Counted from the stretch's first letter, positions 22,752-30,511 are shown. The stretch is 44,732 nt of DNA from URHD0088 sp041488295 (GCA_041488295.1 JBGPOZ010000007.1:1-44732), one strand, 5' to 3'. Numbers and translations are program-made. Notes: a model not told the origin generated them from the letters alone.

Positions 22752-24626
22752 TCATCGCCCGTCGCCCGGGTGCGGCGGCGGCTCGGGACCCATACCGGGA
22801 GAGGGTGCGGGAGAGGGACGCTGCAGCGTGGCTGGCCGGAGCGGCGCCGGCAGGTAATCGGCCGGGATGCAGATGCCGCGGCCCTGATAGCCGGAGAATC
22901 GCACCGGCTCGGGCGTCGGCACCGCGCCAGGCAGGCGCAAGAGGGCGCGTGCGTGGCCGCCATCCTTCCAGCGCGTTCGCGCGAAGGCATCGAGCAGCCA
23001 TTGGTGCCCGTTGGCGACGACGAGATAGGGCGCGCCCAAGGCCTCCAGCGCCTCGTGGCGCCGGCGCCTCGCCGCGTCGGCTTCGCCCGCGGGCACGACA
23101 TGCGTCACGACCTCGAGGCGCAGCCCATAGATGCGCAGCGCCTCGCGGAAGGCGACGTCGGCGCGCTTCGTCAGATCCTCGCCCTCCTCGAGCGCTTGAT
23201 CGCCGTCGAGGCCCTTCTCGATCATCCGCCCCAAGGTCGAGCGCGCGCCCGATCGCCAATGGTCGACGAGCGTCGTCTGCAGCAGCGAAAAACACTGGCG
23301 GGCGTCGGATTGCTCGTCATCCTGCTCGATCATCTCGCGGATGACGCCGCCCAATTCTGCGATCTGCTCGGCCGCGCTGTCGCTCATCGCCGGCGCGTCC
23401 TGCAGCAAGGTCTCGGCACCGGCGAGCAACGTCCCGAGCTGGTCGCGCTGGCGCGGGTCGCAGCCGGCATCGGCCAGCGCCTGGCGGTAGACGGCGAGGT
23501 TCTCGTCGAAGCGCGGCCAGCCGAGGACGGCGCGCGCCCATAGCGCCGGCGCGAGCTGTGCCGCCGCGGCGATCGCCGCCTCGCGCTCCTCGCGGCCGAT
23601 CTCGGGCCGCGGCACGAACTCGATCTCGGTGATGCGCGAGCGGTCCTGCGGCTGCAGCTGCGGCGCGTTGATCGCCGCCAGCACGACCGAGGCGGCGATC
23701 TGGAAGCCCTGCGCCTGGCCGCCGGCGCCGCCGCGCACGCCCTCGACGCCGTCCGAGAGGTTGCGGATGAGCTCGATCACCGGGGCGACGCGGCCGCCGC
23801 CGGTGTCGCCCTCGCCCTCATCCAGGAGCAGTCCGCGCGCCTCGCCGATCAGCATCTGGCGGATGCCGGCCTCGGTGAAATTGTTGCGCTTGCGCGCCTG
23901 AGATCCCAGAGCGGCGGCGAGGAAGGCGACTAGCGATGATTTGCCGCAGCCGCGCGGGCCCGAAAACAGCAGATGCGCCCGCCAGCTCGGTGCCGCGCCC
24001 AGCGCCGCAACGCAGATCCAGCCCATCAGCAGGCGCTGCAGCCCGGCATTGCGCGCCTGCCAGATGAGGAGATGACGATCGAGCCCGGCGGCATCGGCGG
24101 CGGTCGCCGGATTGGCGAGCAGCGGCCGCTCGAGCGGCGGCGCCGCCGGGAAGATCGCCTTGCCGAGACGCTGCCCCGCCGGCATCGACGCCGCGCCAAC
24201 GAGCAGGCGATCGCCGACATGGATGACGAGCTCGGGCGGCTTATCTTTCTCGATCGCGAAGGGCGGCCAGACGCCGAGCCCGCGCAGCTGCGTCTCCTCG
24301 TCCCACAGCCCCGCCTTGGCGCAGAGGCGCATCAGCAGCCCCTGCGCCGAGATGGTCACCCACCCGCTCGGCTTGTCCTCGCCTTTCTTCACCGCCGCCG
24401 GGCATTCCTGGATGAGCCACGCCGTATAGCCGTTGAAGAGCGAGAGGATGCCGGGCGCCGTCATGTCGCGGGCGCCCAAGGAGCGCAGCTCGCCCGAGGC
24501 GACGAGGAAGTAGTATCGCCCGTCGCGCTGGCCGAGCGGGGTGATCGGGCATTTGAGCGCCGCCGCATCGTCCCGCTCGAATTCCCGCGCGTCACCCGCC
24601 GCGCGCCGCACCGTTTCTTCGCTCAA
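22752..24626 (-). CDS. P-loop replicative helicase (primase-helicase / D5-like type)
   Basis: A 624-residue protein with Walker A GPRGCGKS (about 223-230), Walker B GLLLDEGE (about 265-271) and a sensor-like VVLAAINAPQLQPQDRSRIT stretch. This fits the superfamily 3-type helicases that follow TOPRIM primases in phages and plasmids. The N-terminal 200 residues resemble the DUF927-like/primase-linked region. The start is TTG at 24,626, because it overlaps the upstream stop as TTGA and has GAGG 7 bases upstream. The C-terminus is Pro-rich. It should unwind the phage origin with the primase encoded two genes upstream. Confidence 0.8.
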   Translation of the reverse strand: MSEETVRRAAGDAREFERDDAAALKCPITPLGQRDGRYYFLVASGELRSLGARDMTAPGILSLFNGYTAWLIQECPAAVKKGEDKPSGWVTISAQGLLMRLCAKAGLWDEETQLRGLGVWPPFAIEKDKPPELVIHVGDRLLVGAASMPAGQRLGKAIFPAAPPLERPLLANPATAADAAGLDRHLLIWQARNAGLQRLLMGWICVAALGAAPSWRAHLLFSGPRGCGKSSLVAFLAAALGSQARKRNNFTEAGIRQMLIGEARGLLLDEGEGDTGGGRVAPVIELIRNLSDGVEGVRGGAGGQAQGFQIAASVVLAAINAPQLQPQDRSRITEIEFVPRPEIGREEREAAIAAAAQLAPALWARAVLGWPRFDENLAVYRQALADAGCDPRQRDQLGTLLAGAETLLQDAPAMSDSAAEQIAELGGVIREMIEQDDEQSDARQCFSLLQTTLVDHWRSGARSTLGRMIEKGLDGDQALEEGEDLTKRADVAFREALRIYGLRLEVVTHVVPAGEADAARRRRHEALEALGAPYLVVANGHQWLLDAFARTRWKDGGHARALLRLPGAVPTPEPVRFSGYQGRGICIPADYLPAPLRPATLQRPSPAPSPGMGPEPPPHPGDGR

Positions 24627-24835
24627 GCGTCGCCTCGCATCAGCTTTTCGTGGACTTCGCCAAGCGTCATCGTCTCGGGCAGCGGGCCGACGCAATCGAC
24701 GCATGGCACAGATTTTCGGTAGCGATTGCGCTTGCAGCCCTTGCCTTCGCCGCGGCAGGCCCTGAGCCGAAACGCGCCGGTAGCGTCGCGGGCGAGGATC
24801 ATCTTCAATTGGGCGGTCGAGGGCTCGGCCATCAT
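24623..24835 (-). CDS. Small cysteine-containing protein between primase and helicase
   Basis: A 70-residue basic protein with Cys residues in ACRGEGKGCKRNRYRKS and VPCVDCVG, a likely zinc-binding knuckle. It overlaps the primase stop at its start (1 base) and the helicase start at its end, so it belongs to the replication operon. A DNA-binding accessory role is possible; no family is recognised. Two ATGs (24,835 and 24,832) could be used. Confidence 0.55.
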   Translation of the reverse strand: MMAEPSTAQLKMILARDATGAFRLRACRGEGKGCKRNRYRKSVPCVDCVGPLPETMTLGEVHEKLMRGDA

Positions 24836-25866
24836 CAGCCTGCCAGCAGGAGATCGTTGAAATCGGCCTTGTCACCCATCCCGGCGATCGGGGGCGGCAT
24901 GACGATCCGGGCGCGCCGTCCGGCGGCGCTGGCGATGAAGGCCGCCGCCGCGCGCTGCGCCCAGTACTCGCCCGGCCGCTTGCCGAAGAACATGCCGGGC
25001 TTCGCCGAGACGCGGTCGCGGTCGGCGAAGATATCGAGCATCCGCACCGCATCCGGCCAGCGGATCGCCGCCATGTGCGTCGCATCGATGCCGGCCCATA
25101 ATGCGGTCTCGGGCAGCGCCTGCAGGATCGCCGTGCCGGTCTCGAGCCCCTCGCAGGTCGTCATCACCGGCGCCGCCGCGCCGAAGCGGACGGCGCCGCC
25201 CTTCACTGTGCCGAGCAGCGCCTTGCCGGTCTCGATCGCTGCCTTTCGCGGCCGTCCCGCCGCGACGCTGCCGGGGTCGAGGAAGATGCGGTGCACGGCA
25301 TCGATCTTGCCGTCCCACCCTTTCACGGCGGCGACGACCGCCGGGAGCCACACCCGCGCGAAGCGGGGACCCAGGGCGACGCGCGCGTGATAGCGCAACG
25401 TCGGCGGCAGGCCGATGGTGATGCCGCGGCCACGGAAATAGGCTTCGCCCGGCGTGCCGGCGATCGCGACCGACTCGGCCCAGAGAGACCGCGCCAGCTC
25501 GCGCATCGTCATCCGCCGCTCGGCCTCAGCTTCATCGCGCCGGCGCTCCGCCGCATCGTCCCGCGCCGCCTCTTCCGGCGTCGGCAGGCGGCCACCATCG
25601 AGCGACGCCACCGCATCCGCAAACGACAGGCCGTGGCGCTGTATCAGCCATTGGATGGCATCGCCATGCGCGCCGCAGCCAAAGCAATGCCAGAAGCGCT
25701 TGGCGTCGACGACGGTGAAGCTCGGCGTCTTCTCCGAGTGGAACGGGCAGCGCCCGACATGCTCGCGCCCGCGCTGTCTCAGCGCGACGTCGCGGCCGAT
25801 GAGGCGCGAGAGCTGGGTATGGCGCCGCACTGCCGCGATGCGCTCCTCGGGGACGAGCACGCTCAC
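24835..25866 (-). CDS. DnaG-type primase: CHC2 zinc finger plus TOPRIM
   Basis: A 343-residue primase. The N-terminal CHC2 zinc finger is clear: CPFHSEKTPSFTV followed by FWHCFGCGAHGDAIQWL. The C-terminal half carries a TOPRIM-like domain with VMTTCEGLETGTAIL (acidic residue of the catalytic site) and a later IFADRDR motif (DxD-like). It lays RNA primers for phage replication. The GTG start at 25,866 overlaps the upstream stop as GTGA. The family usually has a separate helicase; here it is the gene after the next. Confidence 0.88.
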   Translation of the reverse strand: MSVLVPEERIAAVRRHTQLSRLIGRDVALRQRGREHVGRCPFHSEKTPSFTVVDAKRFWHCFGCGAHGDAIQWLIQRHGLSFADAVASLDGGRLPTPEEAARDDAAERRRDEAEAERRMTMRELARSLWAESVAIAGTPGEAYFRGRGITIGLPPTLRYHARVALGPRFARVWLPAVVAAVKGWDGKIDAVHRIFLDPGSVAAGRPRKAAIETGKALLGTVKGGAVRFGAAAPVMTTCEGLETGTAILQALPETALWAGIDATHMAAIRWPDAVRMLDIFADRDRVSAKPGMFFGKRPGEYWAQRAAAAFIASAAGRRARIVMPPPIAGMGDKADFNDLLLAG

Positions 25867-26264
25867 GGCTTCGGCCCTTTCACCGCGGCGAACCAGTTAC
25901 AAGCGGCAGCGGCGATCGTGACGATGCGATGTAGCTTCAGCTCGAGCGGACCAGCGCCGTCCTTCGGCGGATTGTGCAGCGCCTTGCCGCCGAGATAGCC
26001 GATGAGCCAGAACCAAGCGGCATCGGTCTTGCGGGCATCGTGCGCCGCGCCCCAGCGCAGGACCTGGTGCGCGGCTTCAAACCGCACCGATTCGAGGAAA
26101 TCGCCGGTCTGCGGAGAGTTGATCAGGCCGCGCAGACGTAGGATCTCATCGATCATGAGATCGAGTTCGGCGGTCTCCAGGACGATGCTGCCTGTGCCGA
26201 GCGCCTCGGCCCGGAACTGCAGTTCCTGGAGCCGCTGGTCACTCAGCTGCGGCGGCTTTGTCAT
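25863..26264 (-). CDS. Conserved phage protein with WFWLIGYLGGKAL motif
   Basis: A 133-residue protein. Residues about 68-125 contain AAHQVLRWGAAHDARKTDAA, WFWLIGYLGGKALHNPPKDG and LKLHRIVTIAAAACNWFAAV, a pattern I recall from many phage genomes, where the function is unknown. The pattern of His, Trp and hydrophobic residues suggests a helical bundle, not a membrane protein. Start ATG 26,264 overlaps the upstream gene by 26 bases and the end overlaps the primase start. Confidence 0.65.
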   Translation of the reverse strand: MTKPPQLSDQRLQELQFRAEALGTGSIVLETAELDLMIDEILRLRGLINSPQTGDFLESVRFEAAHQVLRWGAAHDARKTDAAWFWLIGYLGGKALHNPPKDGAGPLELKLHRIVTIAAAACNWFAAVKGPKP

Positions 26265-26439
26265 GTCCCTCTTCCGATTTCATCTTGTCGCGCGGGAGGC
26301 CAGCCGCGATCCGGCGCGCGCCTTCGGCGCAGCGGGCGCGGAGATGCGCGAGATCGGCGCAGCAGAGGCCGTCGATCGGGAAGGCCTCCCAATGGACGCA
26401 GCCGCGGCAGTGGCGCGGCGGTTGCGGCGTAGCGCTCAT
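26239..26439 (-). CDS. Small cysteine-rich phage protein
   Basis: A 66-residue protein with CRGCVHWEAFPIDGLCCADL near the N-terminus, a CxxC...CC arrangement likely to bind zinc. It overlaps the next gene by 26 bases and the previous gene by 4 bases (GATGAG region). Proteins with this CxGCxxW start are frequent in phage early regions and have no known role. Confidence 0.5.
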   Translation of the reverse strand: MSATPQPPRHCRGCVHWEAFPIDGLCCADLAHLRARCAEGARRIAAGLPRDKMKSEEGHDKAAAAE

Positions 26440-26816
26440 CCTGTCGCCGTATCCGGCTTCTCGAACTCCGTCGCGCTGATGAACAGGCGCACGGCTTCGG
26501 TATCGGTCTCCGCGTTGAGAGCGTCTTTGGCACTGTGATTGGCGGCGCGTATCAATTCGAACATCGCCGCCAAGCCAGCGTGGCCGAGCCCTACGACTTT
26601 GCGATCATGCTCTGTGGCATAGCGCATCATCGCGAAACAGCATTCGCGCGCCTCAACGACTTTGGCCGGGTCCTCGCCATCCAGCTCGCGGAGCACGGCC
26701 CAGAGCCAGACCAGCGTGGGCGCGTGCTTGTCCCGCCCTAGCAGGATGAACATCGGTTCGTCCGGGGCGGCGGCCGCGTAGCAGTCGAACGCGCCGGGAT
26801 TGCTCTTAGTGCTCAT
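26436..26816 (-). CDS. Conserved phage protein, unknown function
   Basis: A 126-residue protein. The N-terminus SNPGAFDCYAAAAPDEPMF is followed by ILLGRDKHAPTLVWLWAVLR and EARECCFAMMRYATEHDRKV. This layout occurs in early operons of many phages; I recall it as a conserved hypothetical with no tested function. It is soluble and probably compact. ATG 26,816 is 12 bases after the upstream stop. Confidence 0.6.
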   Translation of the reverse strand: MSTKSNPGAFDCYAAAAPDEPMFILLGRDKHAPTLVWLWAVLRELDGEDPAKVVEARECCFAMMRYATEHDRKVVGLGHAGLAAMFELIRAANHSAKDALNAETDTEAVRLFISATEFEKPDTATG

Positions 26817-26828
26817 GGATGACCTCCA

Positions 26829-27137
26829 TCACGGCTGGCCCTCATCGATTTCGTAGAGGCAGGCGGCATAGCCGGCGATATCGACAGCGGTGTCGCCCTT
26901 GTGGCCAGCGTCGGCGCGCTCGATCTTCAAATCGACGAGGCAGAGCGCGACCTGGCGCGCCGTTATCGCGACGCCGAAGCGGAGCGACCAGCGCTGCGCG
27001 ACCCGCGCAAAGAATGCCGCCGGCGCACCATAGGCGCCGCCGCGGCCGAGAACCGAGAGACGAGCCGCCTCGAGGCCGCGCTCGCGCGCCGGCCGGCGAT
27101 TGAGAGAGACGGACGGCCCGTCGATCTCGTCAGCCAT
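26829..27137 (-). CDS. DUF6378-like phage protein
   Basis: A 102-residue protein with LSVLGRGGAYGAPAAFFARV, then WSLRFG, ITARQVALCLVDLKIERAD and the diagnostic ending DTAVDIAGYAACLYEI. The order matches the DUF6378 family, which resembles all-alpha nucleotide pyrophosphohydrolase-like phage proteins, although no catalytic residues can be assigned here. ATG 27,137 is inside the overlap with the upstream gene. Confidence 0.7.
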   Translation of the reverse strand: MADEIDGPSVSLNRRPARERGLEAARLSVLGRGGAYGAPAAFFARVAQRWSLRFGVAITARQVALCLVDLKIERADAGHKGDTAVDIAGYAACLYEIDEGQP

Positions 27138-27558
27138 CTGACTTCCGCCCCCCGTCTTCGGCGCTCTGAATCTCCGCATAGGCGATGCGGATCTCCTCGC
27201 CCTCCTCCGCCTCGAGCTCGGCCGCCCTGGCGCAGAGAAAGGCGATGTCGGAGGCATCATTGCCGCCGAGCCAGCGCGCGAGATCGGCGATGCGGTCGCC
27301 ATGCTGCAGGCAGCGCGAGACCAGCATGGCGTCGCTGTCGAGCGCCGCCTCGACCTCGCTGCCGATCTTGTTGCCGCCGATGAAGATCTCGCGCACGGCG
27401 CCGGCGCGGTCCCAGCCGACGCTCAGCACCCATTGCCGGACGGCCTGGCCGGCGATGCGCTCGACGTCGAGCTTCGTGGAGAGCCGGCGCGGATCGAGCT
27501 TCCGCCGCTCGCGGTGCAGCAACAGCGTCGTGGGCGCCTGGGGATCGAGCTGGCTCAT
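27130..27558 (-). CDS. TSCPD-like phage protein
   Basis: A 142-residue protein with VREIFIGGNKIGSEVEAALD and LVSRCLQHGDRIADLARWLG, the pattern of small phage and plasmid proteins related to the TSCPD domain, the C-terminal domain of B12-dependent ribonucleotide reductase. These stand-alone proteins have no known activity. It is one base from the ParB-fold gene upstream and overlaps the DUF6378-like gene by 8 bases. Confidence 0.6.
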   Translation of the reverse strand: MSQLDPQAPTTLLLHRERRKLDPRRLSTKLDVERIAGQAVRQWVLSVGWDRAGAVREIFIGGNKIGSEVEAALDSDAMLVSRCLQHGDRIADLARWLGGNDASDIAFLCARAAELEAEEGEEIRIAYAEIQSAEDGGRKSDG

Positions 27559-27559
27559 C

Positions 27560-28426
27560 TCAGCGCCGTCCCATCAGCTGCGCGCGCGACGGCGCCTGGA
27601 TGAAGCCGGTGCCGCTCGGCGAGGTCGAAGCCGGCGGCCGGGCGGCGCTGCGGATCAGCGCCAGTAGAGAATCGGCCTCGGTGCCGCCATAGCTGGCGCG
27701 GCGCTTCGCCGCCCGCATGAAGAGATCGGATGGCGAGATGCGCTCGAGATAGCGCGTCACATTGGCGAGGGTCCGCTCGCGGTCCTCCGGCGAATCCGTG
27801 AAGATCGCCAGCTTGGCGACGGCGCGGATGATGGCCGCGCGGATGAAGCCGGGCTGCGCGTGCCAGGCCTCGGCGATCGCCGTCAGGACCGCCGACGCCC
27901 CCCCCTCGCCCTGGTGCCGGATCAGCTGCGCGATCGTGCCATGCGCCAGAGTCTGCCCCGGCTTCAGCTTGTCGGCCGGAATAGGATAGCGCGGGATCGA
28001 CAGCCCCGCCTCGCGGCAGACGCGATCGAGTGCCAGCGCAGCGTCATCGCCGGCGGTGACGCGCGCATGGTGGAGCGCGAAGTGGTTGACGGCGACGCGG
28101 TCGAGATTGGCCCGCACGAAGGCAGCGGCCTGCTCCTCGAGCGAGAGCGCGGCGACGACGACGGCCGGCACCTCGGCGATGCCGACGCGCCGCGCCGCCT
28201 CGACGCGGTGCTGCCCGTCGAGCACGAGCCATGCGCCCGGCGCCGCCGGCGCGGCCAGGATCGCCTGAAAAGCGGTCCAGCGGAACGACGCGGCGATGCG
28301 GGTGATCAGCGCCTTCGAGCGCTCGCTGTCGAGCGAGCGCTGGTAGCGCTGGTCGACGGAGAGCGCATAGACGGGCAGCCAGGCCAGCTTCGGCCGAGGC
28401 CCGGGATCGGAATGGAGCTCGCTCAT
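27560..28426 (-). CDS. ParB/Srx-fold protein (DUF6551-like)
   Basis: A 288-residue protein whose first half is a ParB N-terminal-like domain: VDQRYQRSLDSERSKALITR, then WLVLDGQHRVEAARRVGIAEVP and VRANLDRVAVNHFALHHAR (in part). DGQHR matches the nucleotide-binding motif of the ParB/sulfiredoxin fold (GxxR/H type). The second half is helical, without the ParB HTH. Such proteins may be CTP- or ATP-using regulators or DNA-binding factors in phage replication. ATG 28,426 overlaps the upstream gene by 4 bases. Confidence 0.65.
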   Translation of the reverse strand: MSELHSDPGPRPKLAWLPVYALSVDQRYQRSLDSERSKALITRIAASFRWTAFQAILAAPAAPGAWLVLDGQHRVEAARRVGIAEVPAVVVAALSLEEQAAAFVRANLDRVAVNHFALHHARVTAGDDAALALDRVCREAGLSIPRYPIPADKLKPGQTLAHGTIAQLIRHQGEGGASAVLTAIAEAWHAQPGFIRAAIIRAVAKLAIFTDSPEDRERTLANVTRYLERISPSDLFMRAAKRRASYGGTEADSLLALIRSAARPPASTSPSGTGFIQAPSRAQLMGRR

Positions 28427-28647
28427 CCCGCGCCTCTGTCCCGAAGGGTGCGCGCCGCGGCGGACGGGGCGCCTGATCCCGTGAACTTGCACCGCGCCAG
28501 GGCATTGCCGGCGGCGATGACGAGGCCCTTCACGTAGTGCATCTCCTCGCGCGAGCCCTTGGCATAGGGCGCGGCCTCGAGGAGGCGCAGGATCTCGGCC
28601 TCGCCGCGCTTGCGCGCGCTCTCGCCACGAGTGTCGATGCTGCTCAT
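28423..28647 (-). CDS. Small phage protein, unknown function
   Basis: A 74-residue mainly helical protein (EAEILRLLEAAPYAKGSREE, MHYVKGLVIAAGNALARC). It overlaps both neighbours by 4 bases, so it is certainly translated in the operon. No family is recognised. The basic C-terminus could contact nucleic acid. Confidence 0.5.
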   Translation of the reverse strand: MSSIDTRGESARKRGEAEILRLLEAAPYAKGSREEMHYVKGLVIAAGNALARCKFTGSGAPSAAARTLRDRGAG

Positions 28648-28952
28648 GCGAAATCCTTTCGATGCTGCCAGGCGTAGCGGCGCGGCTCGGGGACGTCGCC
28701 GCCATCGGCGGCAATCGCCTCCGCAGGCTCCGCGGTCTCACTATTGCGGAAGCGCCGATCGGCGCTGGCGTTCTTGAACCAGCTGCCGCGCCGGCGGTAC
28801 CACTCCTCGCCCGTCGCATCGTCGAAGATGCGCGCGAGGCCTGGCCGGTACGGCGTGTCGACGAGATGCTGCGCAGAGGCGCGCGACAGGGCCTGCCCGA
28901 GCTTCTTCATGCCCTCGCCGCGCGCCGTCAGCTCGACCAGCCAGGCCATCAC
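28644..28952 (-). CDS. Small phage protein, unknown function
   Basis: A 102-residue protein. The first 45 residues are helical (LVELTARGEGMKKLGQALSR), and the segment IFDDATGEEWYRRRGSWFKN is likely the folded core. The C-terminus is charged. It overlaps both flanking genes by 4 bases. Two adjacent ATGs are possible starts. Confidence 0.45.
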   Translation of the reverse strand: MMAWLVELTARGEGMKKLGQALSRASAQHLVDTPYRPGLARIFDDATGEEWYRRRGSWFKNASADRRFRNSETAEPAEAIAADGGDVPEPRRYAWQHRKDFA

Positions 28953-29278
28953 GCGGCTTCCGGCGGCTCGCCGCCGCGAACGGGAAACGCCGCGCGCCGC
29001 CGGCGCGATGGACCTGGCCGGAAAGGCACGATGAGCGTCAGATGATTTTCGCGTGAGGCGCCGCGGGCGATCGTCGGATCGTCGGTGGCGCCGAGCAGAT
29101 AGCCCGGCTCCGGCTTCCGCGCGGCGTCGAGGCGCTTCGCGCGGTAGACCGCGCGGATGGCGACGCGGTTGACGCAGTTAGCGAGGTGGGCTGCGGCCCA
29201 TGCCGTCCCCCAGGGCCACCAGAGATAGGCCATCACGGCGACCGCCGGGATCGCCACGTGCAGCATCAGCAATGTCAT
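28949..29278 (-). CDS. Small protein with an N-terminal membrane segment
   Basis: A 109-residue protein. Residues 1-33 are hydrophobic with several Trp (VMAYLWWPWGTAWAAAHLA), predicting one or two short membrane helices, then a basic soluble tail. ATG 29,278 has AGGAG 5 bases upstream. It shares 101 bases with the 3' part of the gene upstream in another frame. The function is unknown. Confidence 0.5.
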   Translation of the reverse strand: MTLLMLHVAIPAVAVMAYLWWPWGTAWAAAHLANCVNRVAIRAVYRAKRLDAARKPEPGYLLGATDDPTIARGASRENHLTLIVPFRPGPSRRRRAAFPVRGGEPPEAA

Positions 29279-29540
29279 GGCGCTCCTGCCCGTTTTCGAG
29301 CTTTTGAAGAAGCGCCGTGTTCGTCCTCACATTTTGCTGGATCCTCTCGAGGAGGATCTCCTTTGCTTTCACGGCTTTGTCGTCGTGTTGCGGCATCCGG
29401 CACCCCTTGCGGATGTGCCGCCGCGCTGCATCGAGCGTGCAGTCGATGACCCGCGCCCAGCTCTTCAGCGTGTCGCGCGGATAGGCGACGCGGATCATCT
29501 CCGCGTCGATTGTCAAGAGCCCGTCTCGGGGTCTTTTCAT
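29178..29540 (-). CDS. First gene of the leftward operon after the leader, possible HTH protein
   Basis: A 120-residue protein starting MKRPRDGLLTIDAEMIRVAY. The segment LKSWARVIDCTLDAARRHIR looks like a helix-turn-helix, and the helix AVKAKEILLERIQQNVRTN follows. The last 30 residues are Gly/Arg-rich and overlap the next gene, so the folded part ends near residue 90. A regulatory or antitermination role would fit its place right after the leader hairpins, but this is speculative. Confidence 0.5.
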   Translation of the reverse strand: MKRPRDGLLTIDAEMIRVAYPRDTLKSWARVIDCTLDAARRHIRKGCRMPQHDDKAVKAKEILLERIQQNVRTNTALLQKLENGQERHDIADAARGDPGGRRDGLSLVALGDGMGRSPPR

Positions 29541-29608
29541 GGTGCTCGTCCCGCCTGTAGCGTTGCCGGCGGTACGAGCAAGCACATTTTGGTCAGGACC
29601 CGATGGCT

Positions 29609-29623
29609 CGAATCGTCGATTCG
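29609..29623. promoter_or_regulatory. 15-bp dyad CGAATCG-T-CGATTCG in the leftward leader
   Basis: A perfect 7-bp inverted repeat with a 1-base centre, about 70 bases upstream of the gene starting at 29,540. It adjoins the long hairpin at 29,623. Operator for the operon or part of an RNA structure. Confidence 0.4.
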
Positions 29624-29654
29624 CGAGGGCGCCCTTCCCCACCGGCGCCCTCGC
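29623..29654. terminator. 11-bp stem hairpin in the leftward leader
   Basis: GCGAGGGCGCC / GGCGCCCTCGC with a 10-base loop. On the plus strand it is followed by CTCTTTT, like a weak intrinsic terminator, while the minus-strand operon reads through it. It may block stray plus-strand transcription or act as an antitermination/attenuation element in the leftward leader. Confidence 0.45.
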
Positions 29655-29730
29655 CTCTTTTCGCGGGAGCCATTCCGCGCCGCGGCTCAGCGTCTCGCCG
29701 TCAATGCTGCCGGCGGTTGAGCGCGAGCGC

Positions 29731-29767
29731 AAAAAAAGAGCGGCTGGCATCAGACCGCCATCCGCTC
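29731..29767 (-). terminator. Intrinsic terminator after the Cro-like gene
   Basis: On the minus strand the stem GAGCGGATGGC / GCCAGCCGCTC (one mismatch) is followed by seven T. The stem begins inside the last codons of the regulator gene; its stop codon lies in the loop. This should stop most leftward transcription unless it is antiterminated. Confidence 0.8.
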
Positions 29768-30001
29768 GGGCTCGGCATCGGCCGGCGCGATACCGAAGGC
29801 CAGCCATCCTGCCGTCGTGCCTGTGGCACGGGCGATCAGCTCGAAACTGTGGAGCGACGGCTCGCTCTTGCCGCTTTCCCAATCGGCGACCGTCTGCTGC
29901 TTGCCGCCGATCAGCTCGGCAAGCGCCCGTTGGCTCAGCCGCGCGCCGGCCCGCGCATCGCGGATGCGGTCCCCCCAGCTCGTGCGTTTCACGCAATCCA
30001 T
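29750..30001 (-). CDS. XRE-family regulator, Cro-like
   Basis: An 83-residue Cro/C1-type protein: HTH ARAGARLSQRALAELIGGKQ followed by QTVADWESGKSEPSLHSFEL and GTTAGWLAFG. It is strikingly similar to the first 75 residues of the divergent regulator at 30,086 (WxDRIR, SQ, ELxG, QQTxADWExGK, AWLAFG), so the two are paralogues. It has no effector domain. It heads the leftward early operon and lacks a ribosome site; the promoter placement predicts a leaderless mRNA starting at or next to the ATG. Confidence 0.85.
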   Translation of the reverse strand: MDCVKRTSWGDRIRDARAGARLSQRALAELIGGKQQTVADWESGKSEPSLHSFELIARATGTTAGWLAFGIAPADAEPERMAV

Positions 30002-30007
30002 ATCGGG

Positions 30008-30068
30008 AGACTAACCGTGATTTCCGGTAAATGCAACCGCGATTTCTTGTTTGAACGCCGGCGCCGGT
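30008..30068 (-). promoter_or_regulatory. Leftward promoter with operators O1, O2 and O3
   Basis: On the minus strand TTGCAT (30,036-30,031) and TAGTCT (30,013-30,008) are 17 bases apart. O1 ACCG-N7-CGGT (30,014-30,028) fills the spacer except for 2 bases. O2 (30,036-30,050), a half-degenerate copy, begins 22 bp further and touches the -35. O3 (30,054-30,068, AACG-N7-CGGT) is weaker. This is the same geometry as the promoter at 30,749-30,791. Transcription would start at about the ATG 30,001. Confidence 0.7.
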
Positions 30069-30085
30069 TGTCGGCTATTGGTCTG

Positions 30086-30511
30086 ATGAGCTGGAACGAC
30101 CGAATTCGCCAGGTGCGCAGCGAACTTGGCATGAGCCAGAAGGCGTTCGGCGAGTTGGTCGGCGAATCGCAGCAGACGATTGCCGATTGGGAGACGGGCA
30201 AGACACCGCCCAAGATCGATGACTTCGCCAAGGTGGCCGAGAAGACGGGGCGTAGCGCCGCGTGGCTGGCGTTCGGCGACGAGGATCGCGCCGGCGGCCG
30301 CCGGAGACTCGACCGCGAGGCCATGCTGAAGATCATCGCCGCGATCGAGCGCCGAGTCGCCGCGAAGCCGGGGATGCGCCTCACCGCCGAATGGCGCGCC
30401 GACCTGGCTGTCGGCATCCATGACGTGGTCATGGTCCCGGGCAGCGACCCCGCGACGATCGATCAGCGAATTGACGAGCATTTGGACATAATGCTGCGCG
30501 ATCGTCGTTGA
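30086..30511 (+). CDS. XRE-family repressor, CI-like, without peptidase domain
   Basis: A 141-residue regulator. Residues 1-75 are the HTH domain (RSELGMSQKAFGELVGESQQ, TIADWETGKTPPK), and the rest is a short helical region (MLKIIAAIERRVAAKPGMRL). There is no S24/LexA-type autocleavage domain, so RecA-driven induction by self-cleavage is not expected. ATG 30,086 follows TATTGG by 4 bases; a weak TTGAAC is 19 bases further up. O2 and O3 lie over this promoter, allowing autoregulation. It is the likely keeper of lysogeny. Confidence 0.8.
   Translation: MSWNDRIRQVRSELGMSQKAFGELVGESQQTIADWETGKTPPKIDDFAKVAEKTGRSAAWLAFGDEDRAGGRRRLDREAMLKIIAAIERRVAAKPGMRLTAEWRADLAVGIHDVVMVPGSDPATIDQRIDEHLDIMLRDRR

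Noticed and set aside
24627..25085. Upstream extension of the helicase frame to 25,085
   Set aside because: Low-complexity translation overlapping the primase gene; TTG 24,626 has TTGA coupling and a GAGG site.
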